Source: Ceratopteris richardii
Taxonomy: Eukaryota; Streptophyta; Polypodiopsida; Polypodiales; Pteridaceae
Direction of reading: 5' to 3'
Length of the DNA stretch: 64,000 nt
NCBI GenBank assembly: GCA_020310875.1
Contig: CM035438.1
Span: 91,892,212 to 91,956,211, forward strand
Shown piece after piece: positions 1 through 11,800 of this stretch. A program made the position numbers and the translations under genes. How positions within the stretch are numbered: position 1 is the stretch's first letter; the number at the start of each line of letters is the position of its first letter. The notes below the pieces were generated by a model. It was not told where the DNA came from. It did no database searches and saw only the letters and a list, made by a program, of their open reading frames with translations.

Positions 1-2514
1 GCAAGGGAACATGGCTCCTCGAGGCAAATCAGTTCTCACTAGAATTCTCACACCAGAATGGATCCCCCAGGACAACAAGAGCATAGATCTACTCTTAAAC
101 CGAGAAACCGATGAAGCCTTCTAGAGGTATAAGCCCAATCAACCTAATGAGGTAGGAATGATCACAATCTATGAGTTCAAAGATCCTGATAGCCCAGGTA
201 AAGTGACCTATCTAGACGATACTTCAGAGAGGATCTTTGTGGTCACAGAACATGGTAGACATGCCTACACTTGGAAGGGGGAATTTATTTTCTCCCAACC
301 AAGATCTAATGTCTCTTTTGGCCACCAAGGGGTTGGAACATCCCAAGCTCATGGCGCTTAAAGGGATAGAAGTAGAGATAGGCCAGAAGTGAGCTTTTCC
401 AACCCAATAGGAAGAGAACGAACGCGAACAGAGACAAATAGAGAAGAAACAGAGAGAACTAGAGTTCCAAGGAACTTAAGAAATGCTGAGGATTTTCCCT
501 TGCCAAGGCCTAGAGAGCACACGAGAACCTTGAGACCTACACAGCTAGTTAAGTCCATGAAGAACTACTTCGATGGCACTGGAGACACATATGATCATGT
601 GGCCGAATTCAGGCAAGTCTTAAGAGCTGAACAAGTGGAGGATCTATTCACGCAGTACAATGCCTTTGGTCTAACCCTTAGGAACACGGCTCTTACGTGG
701 TTTCGGCCACTAAATGAGAGGCACTTCAGAAACATAGACCAACCTCTAGAGGCTTTCATTATTGAATTCTCTAAGAGTGGCATGAGGCATAACACTTCCT
801 CACTGATTCATAGCTTCAAGCAAACCCCCCAAGAGACGGTCCGACTTGCAGGAAGAAGGCTTAGGCAATATCTGGAGAGATGTCCGATTCCTGAGCCACC
901 CACTCCAGCCAAACAAGTGGCTTTATTCTAATGGACTGCTAAGTACAAAGTTGAGATCATACGTGTACTTAAAGGACCCGAGGACCATAGAAGAGTGTGT
1001 ACGCATGTGCATCAACATAGAGGATAACCTAGGGGAAGAATTGGAACTTTCAAAAATCTACAAAGATTCAGATAGTTCTACTAGCATCTCTTCCACGCAA
1101 TCCACATCAATTGAGGAACTTGCTGAGAAAGTAGCTCAAAAACTAGGTGTCTCTAGCAAAAAAATCCCAAGATTTGCCCCAATTAAACGGTGTTATACTT
1201 GTGGAGGTGACCATATGGCAAACGTATGTCCCATCATGGCTCAACTAGTACTCACCACAACAATATGGAAGAACTCAACAACCCTATCAGCAGCCCTACC
1301 AAACTCAGCAAAGACCTCAGCCTGTGTTAGCTCAACAACCTCCTACTCCAGCCAATGTGATCCAAGTAAAATATGCAACTGCATAAGAAAACCTGAATAG
1401 AGCCATAGTGCATGTAACATCATTGCTTTCTGAAAGTGATCCCAGTGACCATAGCTTTGATTCCACACATATTGATAGCCCCCAGGCTTACTACATGCAG
1501 TCTCCTGAACATGGTGAATCCTACTATAGTGAAGAACCGAGTGAACCTAGTTGGGATCCAGAGTATGCAAACATCATGTACACAAATCCCAACACTAGAC
1601 CTCAACCTAGGCAAGTGAGACCCCCATTCCCTAGAGGACCATGCGACAGATGTCAGGGAGATCACCTCATTCGGGATTGCCCAATGCCTGCACCTACACA
1701 ACCCCAGTCAGTAATAATGCAGGGCTTTTGTCAAGATTGTGGAAAGGAGCATCTCTTATGAGATTGCCCAAAGAATCCCAATAATATGCCAAAAATCACT
1801 CCAATTAATGTTATTGGGTTAGTAGTAGATGCTACAGGAAGTGTAACTTCCACTACACCGGTACAGGTGGTCACTAGAGCTCAGGCTTTGCAGCAGAACC
1901 ACGGGTTAGGACAAGAACAGAGTGCAGAGGTTAGTGAAACTGAGAGCATAGCCAAGAAACGGTCGAGAGCCTGGAAGGATAGCCGAGAGAGAATGAAAAG
2001 ACAATGGTCTAAAAAGATGAGCGACTTAGAAGAAAGCATAAGAGAAATAAAAGCCAAAATTGTTGAACTCACCTCTCAAAAAAACTCTCACATACCAGCA
2101 CCACCTTCATCTCCATCACCATCTAATCCACCATCTCTCAACCCACCTCAGACCATCCCACCACCCCCTAGAGTAGGATCAGTGCTAGCTGACCCCACTC
2201 CTGAAGACATAGACATGATGCTTAAGGCATATCAGGCCAGAATCCAAGAAGGGCCAAATGTGACGGATCATGACCAGTGCTACCCTAGAGCTGACCTAGA
2301 GATAGAAAGGACCAAGCTTTGCGCGAAAATGGTCGCGTTGGCTCAAACCATGTTTGAAGCCAGCCGCCTCTTCAACTACTCTGGCTCAGCTAAGGCACAA
2401 TTGCACTTGGATGGACTATTAGAGAAGTTAGAGAGCATAATTGCCAGATCTGCCAAGGAAGAAAAAAACCAAGGAAGAGATGAGGCAAGTAAAAGAATAA
2501 GCATTCCCCCATAG
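1..2514 (+). pseudogene. gag: gag of element I (broken), with CCHC-type knuckles
   Basis: Encodes the capsid/nucleocapsid part. The retrotransposon gag core (FDGTGDTYDHVAEF to SLIHSFKQTP) lies at about 568-828. Three zinc knuckles follow at about 1191-1229, 1642-1680 and 1729-1767, all with spacing C-x2-C-x3-H-x4-C, one residue shorter than the common retroviral spacing. The last part (1786-2514) has a basic, coiled-coil-like stretch and a proline-rich run. Breaks: TAG at 120, TAA at 359 (CAA in element II), a frameshift near 920, TAA near 1395, TGA at 1759. It ends at an in-frame TAG (2512) that is also present at the corresponding place in element II. Confidence 0.88.
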
Positions 2515-4158
2515 GAAGCTTATGTGCCCAATTCCACTGAACCAAGCACCTCTTCTTCTATGAATAGGTATTCCCCGGAATTCTTGCGAGAGATTCAAGA
2601 AGAAAACTGGGAAAAAGAGAGTGAAGTCCCTCCTCCCTTTAAACTTGTGGATGACGCGCATAACCAATTCCCACAAGATATTCCCTCCATTTATGGAGAG
2701 CAAGAGAGTGCACAAAGTCAAGAGAGATTAGACTTTGAGTCTAATTCTTTACAGGAATTACCCCACTTCACAGGCCCATGGGAAGCCAAGTCTACTTGTA
2801 TGAGAGCACCCACAGTCATGGTAAGAAACGAAGACTCAGTCATACCTAGGAACATGGAGGTAGTGAAAAACACTAAAGTGCAGTGCAACCTCACTTTAGA
2901 AGAGCTACTCAAAGTTAGGCCAGAGTTATGGAAACATGTAGCTACCCAAGTGCCAGAAGTAGCGAAACCCCGTTCCCAAGTAGGTTCTCATAGAACAGTG
3001 CCAGAAATTCCTCTAGACAAGATAGGAGATATGAGTGAAGGTGAAGAAGGAAACACCTATCTTTCCATTACCCATCAGGGGTACACAACCAAGGCAATTC
3101 TAGACTCAGGTGTCGGAGTTGCAATTGCTACCACTTCCCTATGGAAGCATTGGGGCAAACCAGCACTCAGGCCAACAAGAATGAAATTGCAAATGGCTAA
3201 CAGTCACATAGAGAGACCCTTAGGTTTGCTAGAAGGAATAACTCTCACTACATGTGGTGTAGAGTTTGAGCACACATTTGCTATCTGTGATTTTAGCAAG
3301 AACCATGCCTATGAGATGATTTTGGGAAGACCATTTATGCGACAGTTGCAAGTGGTACAAGATTGGGGAACCAATTCCTTGTATTTGCAACACTTAGGTG
3401 TTACAACCAAAGAGAATCTCAAAGATTACTCTCATAGAGATGTCCCCCCTATCCAATGGAATCCCATCCATAGAGCTAAAGATGCATTCCATAGGATCAG
3501 GATCCTCATGGATGCATGAAGACACACACCTATGGATGTGTAAAGTAGCAGTAGAAGAAGAGAAGAGAGAAAAAGCCAGAGAGGTAGGTGCGAAAGAAAC
3601 CCATAGATCAATTCAAGACCCAGCCTATGCACCGGTAGTATTTCCTGATGAAGAATTCGAGCCTCATGGTTGGGCAGAAATTTTAGCAACAATGGATGTG
3701 GCCATCAATGAAGAACAATGGACCCCACACTGTGATGAGGATGGCTATGATATTTCGGTTTTCTCCATAGAGCCAATCATGGGAGATTCAGTTCTGGAAG
3801 AATGTGAACCTAGCCCTGATGCATTTGAGGATGCAAGTGACTCCGATCTAGAGTCAATCATTATGGACCCACCTTTCGCATCAGATGAAGAATACTTCTA
3901 TAAAGTACAAGTTCATCCTCAGAGATATGAAGAGCTAACAAATGATGTGAGGTTAACCACACAAGTGGCCGCCAAGAGTGAGGGCAAGAAGAGGAAGAAG
4001 AAAGAAGTCACACCAGAAGAAGAAGAATCCTTGTTCGAGGTCCCTGAAAATTTTAAGAAGTATGAAATAGATGATAGAAGAGTCATGGTAAGAATGCCTA
4101 AAAACGCGAGGCACAATCAGAAGAGGCCTATGACAACAAAGAAACCACCAAGAAAATA
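2515..4158 (+). pseudogene. Protease 1 and acidic linker of element I
   Basis: Retropepsin-type aspartic protease that would mature the polyprotein. The catalytic motif (ILDSG) is at about 3099-3113 and the ILGRP motif that closes the fold at about 3322-3336, followed by QDWGTNSLYLQ. The form, with a long spacer containing KLQMA and an ILGRPF motif, is like Athila/Tat proteases. After it comes an acidic linker (FEPHGWAEILATMD, at about 3658-3699) conserved in elements II and IV. The reading frame changes near 3480 and again near 4140. In element II protease 1, linker and RT start are in one frame, so the shifts here are decay. Confidence 0.85.
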
Positions 4159-5991
4159 GTGGTAGCCATAGAAGAAGGAGAAGAGAGATGCACTTACATA
4201 GGACATGACCTGACGGAAGAAGAAGAGCAAGAATTGATTGCTTTTCTAAGAGAATACAGAGATGTATTCGCTTGGAGTTACAAGGACTTGAAGGGTGTTG
4301 ATCCAGACATATGCTCACACACAATCCCCATGACCTCAGATGCCAAACCCTCTAAGCAAAAGCCATACACATATAATGATAACTACGCTGCTAAGATCAA
4401 GGAGGAGATAGATAGACTAGTAGAAGTTGGATTCATCTATGAAATTGAGCACACGGAGTGGGTATCCCCCATCGTAGTTGTGCCCAAGAAGAATGGAAAG
4501 TTACGTGTGTGCATTAACTTGAAGAAGGTTAATGCAGCCACTATTCGAGATAACTATCCGCTTCCTATCACTGAACATCTCTTAGAAAGAGTAGCACGCA
4601 AGGAAGTGTACAACTTCCTTGATGGATTTTCGGGCTACAATCAGGTAGCCATAGCCCTAGAAGATCAGCATAAGACAGCTTTTGCCACGGAGTGGGGCAT
4701 ATTTGCTTTTCAAGTAATGCCATTCAGGCTTACCAATGCTCCTGCAACCTTCCAGAGATTGATGTGCCATGTATTTAAAGAGTTCTTGAGGAAGAACTTA
4801 GAGGTCTATGTCGATGATCTTTGTGCTCATTCCAACATTAGACAAACCCATATCCCTGAACTCAGACAAATCTTTGACAAATGTCGAGAGTATCAAGTCT
4901 TCCTGAACCCAGAAAAGTGTGTTTTCATGGTCAGGCAAGGCAAGATTCTAGGACACATAGTGTCAAAGAATGGCATATCCACTGATGAAGAGAAAGTAAG
5001 AGCCATAGCATTACCTAGGCCAAAGAATGTCAAGGAAGTACAAGCTTTCATGGGGCATTGTGGTTATTACCGACGGTTTATACACATGTATGCCATCATA
5101 GCAAAGCCTCTATATGGACTTTTAACCAATTTCGAGTGGACTAAAGAATGTGAGAACTCCTTCAATGAGCTCAAAAGAAGATTGTGTTCAGCACCAATCT
5201 TGACCACACCAGATTGGAACAAGCCCTTTCATGTTCATGTAGATGCATCCAATTATGCTATTGGATGTGTGCTTGCACAACCTACTGGTGAAGGTAATAT
5301 GGATCTTCCAATTGCCTATGCTAGTAGACAATTAAATGCAGCTGAACAAAATTATACCACCACTGAACGGGAAGGATTATGCATGGTGTATGCGGTCAAA
5401 AAGTTTAGACATTACTTGCTTGCAAATAAGTTTAAGTTTTTTACTTATCATCAGGCATTGTTGTACTTGGTAAACAAGCCATGCAATACAGGCAGATTAG
5501 TAAGATGGTTTCTCTTACTAATGGAATATGACTTTGAGGTTGTGGTAAGGAAAGGTAAAACTCATTTGAGAGCTGACCATCTTTCTAGGCTCACATCTGG
5601 AGAGGCACCACAAGGAGTATCAGATGATCTTCCTGATGCTTACTTGTTTAATTTGGAAGTGGTGCCCCAATGGGCTAAGACCTTAGCGCCAGTACTGACA
5701 TACGGGCCTAATCACCCAGTCATAAACACTAAAGATAGAGAGGTAGTAAAGGCCCAAAAGTACCACAACATGGTAGGAAGTATGTACAAGCATACAGATC
5801 ATGGGATCTTGGCTTGTTGTGTGGAAGAGGATGAGTACGCTAAATGTGCAATTAGCACATGTAGGTGCATTAGAGCAACACTACTCAAAGCAACGAACCC
5901 TACAGACACTAAGGAGACTCAGAGTGCATTGGCCGACTATGGAAGCTCATGTCCAAAAGTGGTGCAAGGAATGCCTAATCTACAGCACTAA
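4159..5991 (+). pseudogene. pol: RT, RNase H and first H2C2 module of element I
   Basis: Reverse transcriptase and RNase H copy element RNA into DNA. RT motifs: VVVPKKNGKLRVCINLKK (about 4471-4524), FLDGFSGYNQVAI, and the catalytic YVDD at about 4807-4818. A substitution VMPFRLTN replaces the usual VMPFGLTN. RNase H begins near 5140; HVDAS (about 5236) supplies the first Asp and TTEREGL the Glu, but the third catalytic Asp of the FTDHQAL motif is Tyr here (codon at 5446), while element II keeps Asp. This RNase H is predicted to be inactive. The 610-codon frame then enters the first integrase zinc-binding module and is lost by a frameshift near 5840. Confidence 0.92.
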
Positions 5992-7389
5992 ACCACCTGT
6001 GGAACATGCCACTCTTTATTAACTGTCCATAGTGCCAGATTGGAGTGAACCACTAGTAGCCTTCCTGAGGACAAAAACATTCCCTCAAGATATGACATTG
6101 GTCAGACAAAGAAGTTTCAAACAAGAAGCCCTAGACTACTCACTTATTGGTGATAATTTATACAAGTGTGGTAAAGATGGTTATCTCAGATTATGTGTCC
6201 ATGAGAATATCTTGAGATCTTGGAAACTGCTCACCAGGGTGTAGCAGGAGGACACTTTGGACCAGATAGGGTGATCAAGGCAATCCCGTTTGCAGGGCTT
6301 TGGTGGCCGACCCTTCACATGGACGCACATACCTATGTGAAGAGGTGTGATGTCTGTCAGCGAACTCGGTATCCCATATGCAAAGATGAGATGCCTTTGA
6401 AACCTATGATGGGTGGACGTGCATTCTCTAAGTGGGGAATAGACTTTGTTGGTCCTATTAATCCCCCAGCTAAGGATTCACATGCTGAATATATCATTGT
6501 GGCCACAAACTATCTAACCAAGTGGGTAGAAGTGAAAGCTACCACGAAGAATGATGCTCAAACGACGGCTAAGTTCTTATTTGAGAATGTATTCACAAGA
6601 TACGGGCTACCTATAGAGCTGGTCAGTGATAGGGGGACTCACTTCTTGAATGAAGTTATCGAAAAACTTCTCCAAGAGTTCTTGGTTATACACAAGAAGT
6701 CTGCCCCCTACCATCCACAAGCTAATGGGCAAGCGGAAAGCACAAATAAGATTCTATGCAATGTGTTGACTAAATTGGTAAATAATAAACGCTCTGATTG
6801 GGACAAACAGCTACACCATGCTATTTGGGCATACCGAGTTTCCTATAAAACGGTACTTCAAGCCACTCCTTTTCAGATGGTGTTTGGCTAAAATGCAGTG
6901 CTACCATTGGATTTCTTGATAACTACACTAAGGGTAGCACAAAAGCATGAGTGGATGGGCCATGAGCTCTCCTCTAGGATCTTTGACCTTGAGCGATTAG
7001 CAGAAACAAGACTGAGGGCTACCGTAGGAATATATGCAGCTAAAAAATGACAGAAGGCGTACTTTGATGCCCATGTTAAGGATAAAGGATTGAAGGCCGA
7101 AGACTTAGTTTTGGTGTATACCCTGAAACAACATGCGAAAAAATTAGAGAAGAGAGGCTATGGACCTATGATCATAAATAGGATCTCGACTAGTGGAGCA
7201 GTCCAATTAGCCACACTCGAAGGAGATGTTCTCCCTAGTTACATAAGTGGATGCAGAGTCAAACTATATCAAGAACCCCTCACTGAGGAAATGCTAATCG
7301 ACTCAACACTACCAAGAAACGTAAAGAAGAGGAAAAACGAGTTCGAGAAGAAGCTCAGGCAGAAGCCTTGGAACGCATCCGAAGAATGA
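5801..7389 (+). pseudogene. pol: Integrase of element I with duplicated H2C2 zinc-binding modules
   Basis: Integrase inserts the DNA copy into the host chromosome. Two zinc-binding modules occur in tandem: the first at about 5845-5985 (AHVGALEQH, then CKEC) and the second at about 6222-6365 (AHQGVAGGH, then CDVC). The core carries Asp (GIDFVGP, about 6439), Asp (VSDRGTHF, about 6622) and Glu (NGQAESTNK, about 6724). The C-terminal part (LVLVYTLKQH, GCRVKLYQEPL) runs to 7389. No chromodomain is recognised. Breaks: a frameshift near 5840, TAA near 6018, a frameshift near 6215, TAA at 6889 (CAG in element II), TGA at 7048 (CGA in element II). Confidence 0.9.
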
Positions 7390-7451
7390 AGATGAGAAGG
7401 CAAGGGTGAGATCAGCCTAGGACAGATGACTATGCAGACCCAGGATATCAT

Positions 7452-7860
7452 ATGGCTATGTGTGAAGTCTCAAGTGTAAGCCCCCATAGAATAGTTGACC
7501 GATGTCCTTTTGTAACCTTGGAGATAGGACAAGGAAAGAGTGCAAGGATTGTACGGGCCTTGATTGACTCAGGTACAGCCACTAGTGTCATTAAACTTTC
7601 TTACTGTAGAGAGTTGAAATTAAATGTCAATCCTATAGAAATCATATCTCATAGGATTGGGAGGCGTGAAAACCCCTTGCATGGGTGAGGTGGAACTTCC
7701 CCTCTACATTCAAGATGTTCTAATGATAGTTAAAGTACTAGTGTGTCAAGATGAGGATCTCACTAAACCTCTTGTCTTGGGTCAAGATTGGATCTATGAT
7801 CATGCAGTCAACCTAAACCTAAGAAGTGGACTTCTTCAGGTATGGGTAAATCAGAGTTGA
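7452..7860 (+). pseudogene. Second aspartic-protease-like domain (PR2), downstream of integrase, element I
   Basis: A second retropepsin-like domain. It has ALIDSGTATSVI at about 7558-7593, the catalytic D-S/T-G loop, and a distal VLGQDWIYDH motif at about 7776-7805, like the ILGMDWL motif of classical Ty3 proteases. It differs in type from protease 1 (ILGRPF form). In element II the matching domain is continuous with the integrase C-terminus, so it was probably the C-terminal part of the polyprotein. A frameshift near 7670 splits it here. Its role is unknown; a second protease or a clan-AA domain reused for binding are both possible. Confidence 0.78.
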
Positions 7861-8637
7861 ATTACAGTTGAATTAGACAATGGAGCACTCAAGGAACTAG
7901 GAAAGGCACAAGCTCCTGGTCCTTCCAGGAGTAGACATGAAGATGACCATGCTATTCTTGTCCAAAACTATGTGATGCAGAGGGATGATAATCTCAACAA
8001 AGACGGCAAGGATACAACAGAACTCCCTTCTTTTCCAAAGGCCATCGGGAGGCGGCAACCAAAGGTGGATCAAAAACAGAAGAAGCAGATGACCTATAAT
8101 GGAAGCCAAAAGAACTTGCGAAGCAAGGTGTCTCAGCCATCGAAACAAGTGTGGGTGCGGAGAGGCAAGCATTCTATTACGGTCAAGCCACAACAACTAG
8201 CTCAACTTCCTATTAGTGATCAACGACCAGACACTAATAAGAAGTCCTCCAAGAATTCTTCTGTAAAAGTAAAATCTATTTGGGTACCCAAGAAGTCGAT
8301 GAAGGTTGACCCACAATCTAGACAAATTTGGGTGCCTAAGGCTTGCTTGGGGGCTCAAGTAGCTACACACAGATCACACCATGCACGACATGGGTCACTC
8401 ACTCGAACCGCCAAAGCCCCCTTTTATTTCATACACACAAATACATATTTGCCCATGAACATGAGCAAAATCACTTGTAAATGGGTTCCTAAAAAGCCTC
8501 ATTTCCAAGTGGACACTCTTATACAGCCCTCCAGAGTTTCCACAAAATCAAAACCAAAACCCATCCACTGCGTTTGGCAACCCAAAGCTTGTAATAAACC
8601 CCCCGATCCCATTTGTACATTCATCCCCACCTATTAA
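7861..8637 (+). pseudogene. WVPK-repeat tail of the element I polyprotein
   Basis: A basic, low-complexity tail after PR2. It contains five spaced copies of a motif approximating (K/R)-x-(I/V)-W-(V/Q)-x-K: VWVRRGK (about 8149), IWVPKKS (about 8278), IWVPKAC (about 8326), KWVPKKP (about 8479) and VWQPKAC (about 8572). Element II has the same kind of tail. The spacing is irregular and the sequence between motifs is poorly conserved, so the Trp-Lys motif itself may be the functional unit, perhaps for RNA or protein binding; that is inference. An in-frame TGA at about 7858 separates it from PR2. Confidence 0.6.
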
Positions 8638-8837
8638 CTGCATCATTCTCACACTGCATCTTTTCACTTAGCTCATAGGACTAACGACACACACAATCAT
8701 CGAGCACTCACTGATCAACTAACTCATCATTCACCTCATGTTAATGTTGTAATGGGGAAAAAAATTGTTCTACCTTGTCCTTTACAATGTTAATGCATGC
8801 TTCTATATTCTCACTGAATTAGCAAGCAAGTTGTAAC
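8638..8837 (+). other. Non-coding spacer between polyprotein and 3' ORF, element I
   Basis: Two hundred bases without a coding frame, rich in A, C and T. The matching spacer exists in element II. It is the expected place for a splice acceptor if the 3' ORF is made from a spliced RNA, but no convincing acceptor can be fixed here. Confidence 0.5.
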
Positions 8838-11800
8838 ATGGCAGAAACCGGAGGCACCAGTTCCCACGCAGGGTCTAGCGCCCAGATAGTGGACATTGAA
8901 ACCCTCCTTCTGGAACCACAACTCACTGAGAGACCTCAAGAACTTAGAGTTGTGCATGTGCTTCCTATTCAGGACTCGCCTCAGGGGCACACGTCTCAAG
9001 TGGGGAAACATGTTCATTGGTTCAGTGATGTCGCAGTGCCATTAGGGGATGGCACCTACTTTTGGGAGGCAGAACTTGAGTTTAATGGAAAATGGGGACG
9101 ATATCACTTCTTTACCCGTGAATTTGAGAAGTATCAGAATGTAGAAGTAATGCAATCAGTATGGACCAAAGCGGGCTTGGATGGCTATTTCCTGGCACAT
9201 TTACCTAAGCCAGATTTCCTGCGCTGTTCCTACTTTATCAGTACCATCATCCCTAGCAGGGCTAAAGGAGGCGATAGTACCTTCGTGCTACTCTCATTGA
9301 CACCAGGCCACGAGCTCAAAAGATTCGAACTGACCCTCAACTTAGTACGAGAAGCATTGAACATGCAAGGTGTGCATATTCCTACTGAGAAAGAAACAAT
9401 GATTCCACGTAGGATGAAGCACAAGGATCTCAACAAATTGAAGGACATGGTAGCAATGACACCAACCATCGCTCTCCACCTACGAACAATCATGCAGCAC
9501 TTCGCTTTCCCTACCCAATAACGCTTCACAATGCCACCAAAAAAGATCTGGTTGAGCTTGTACTTGGCAGAGACAGAGAATCTCACCATCAATCTGCCAC
9601 ACTGGATCATCGATCAAATCCACCTAGCCCATCAAAGATGGAATAAGAAATAGAAGAATGTGCTTCATGGATGCTGTGCTTTGACAAAAATAATTTACAG
9701 GTGCTTAGCTTACGACGTGCCCATTCAAAGAGCACTAGTATGGTCTAGGGCCCAAGAATTCCAAAGATGGCTATCAACGGGGGGTCCTCCATCGAAGAAA
9801 ATGAGAGGGGGAGTGCAATTACCGTGTGCCCAAGCAAGGGGAGCCACCACCACACCAGAGGTGACCCCTCCACAAACGCAACGTGTCCGACCATTTACTA
9901 TTTGCCTACCCAGACCAAGTGCAGAAGGACCCAATCTGGTGTTCCCTCTGATTCCATCGGACTTGGAGTTCCCACAAGGCTACACCCTAGCCTATTTGAC
10001 AGATGAAGAGATCGCCCGCATGATTAATGAGTCTAACCTGGTGACAGAAGCAGAGCAAACCCAAGGACCACAACCTACTACTACAACTTCAGCCCTGACC
10101 CAACCGGAAGTAGTAGAAGTAGAAGCAGATGAAGAAGAGACAGAAGAAGAAGAAGCAAACGAGGAACAGGATCAAGAATATGATGAACTTTCAGAACTAG
10201 CAAGTGCCCCAGCCTACTCGGCCCAAATAAAAAGATTGTATGAAACCATGAAGCGAGTCCAAGAACAACACAAACTGTCGGTCGAAATAGGAAAGGTGCT
10301 CATGAGCCAAATGTTAGCTGAGGAAGGCGTGGATGACATGTTTATTGAATCAATGAACCTGCACGCAGATGTGGTAGGCTTAGATGAAGCTATTCATGCA
10401 GCTATGGCTTATATTCATCGCTTTGAGAAACGAGTGCCTACCCGCCCCATGCGATCCGGCAAGCAAATTCACATCAATGTATCAGAACCCGGAGATAACA
10501 CACAAACAGAAGAACATCAGGCGGAACCACTCTCACCACACACCTCACCTCTCACTACACAACTCACTTCACCACATGGCACTACTACCCCCACTTCCAC
10601 CATTACCACATATGTCATGGGAATTCCTCTCTCTCCCGGCATCCGATTCGGAGGAGTTACCATGCCCAGTTTCACAACACTATTCACGAACATCACATCC
10701 ACCCCACCCACTATCCCCATCTACACAGTCACACACACGTTTGACACCATGGAAACATCACCAGCCACAGCACCACTCCCTCCCCCCACGCAGCCTCAAT
10801 CTCCCATACCCCCTCCACCCACCTCACCACTTGACTCCACATCATTCACGAATTCCTTTCCCCTGCCCATTCCCCCTTCATCCTCTCCTTTCCCTGCATT
10901 CTTTAATGTAAATAATATGTTTTCAATGTTACATCAATGTGTGTACCAACTACAAAGTGAGTATCAGGCTCTCGAAGACCGTCATCGTCAACTAACTACG
11001 AATCACCAACAACTACAGAGGCGGCTTACAACTATAGAAGATGAAAACACTGACCTCAATCAATGCTATACCACACTCAAGCAGGCCCATCAAACCCTCC
11101 TGGAGACACCCCAACCATCACAATTGCCAGGCGTCAAACAACTCGAAGCTTTACTTGAAGTTTACCAAGCAAATAATCTAAGAGTCCGACGTAATTTGAC
11201 CCTACTCAAGAAACACATGGCTATCGCCCTGGAAGAGAACAAGCGTCTGTAGAAGCAAAACGAAGAAAACCTAGAAGCTGCAATGGAAGGCTCCCCCCAC
11301 GAGATCGACCTAGAACAGTTTAAAGCAGTCCCCTCAGATACAATGAAGACAATCCTGGAAAGCTATGCCGATCTATTAGAAGCACATGATGATTTGAAAA
11401 AGGAACGGGATGCACTACGCCGCCAGCTCAAGGAACAGGAGGAACAACCCAAGGTCATAGAGACAACCTCGACTTACGAGGAGGTCAAGGCATTAACGGA
11501 ACAGGTGACAGAGTTGCAAAAGAAGTTACTGGAATATGAAAGACAACCCTCTCCAGTTATAGAACCAGAGCCAGATGAATTGGTACCCATTGAGGTGGAT
11601 GAGTCGTATGAGGAACCATATGTTCCTATGCCGATGCCAAGAGGTTAGCAAACCTCGGAAGGAATGGACACCCTGGAAGTCGAAGCACCCGAATGGCTTC
11701 AGACACTCGAAAAGACAGCTAAAACCCATGAAGGTCAAGTGGCAGTCCAAATCCAATCAATAGCTAAATTAGAAGACACTATCATAAAGTCAGAGTATTT

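Noticed and set aside
4159-5991. Long intact frame as a host gene
   Set aside because: Contains RT and RNase H motifs of the Ty3 family and lies within element I.
10384-10911. Pro/His/Ser-rich frame overlapping the 3' ORF
   Set aside because: It is a shadow of the proline-rich part of the 3' ORF in another frame.
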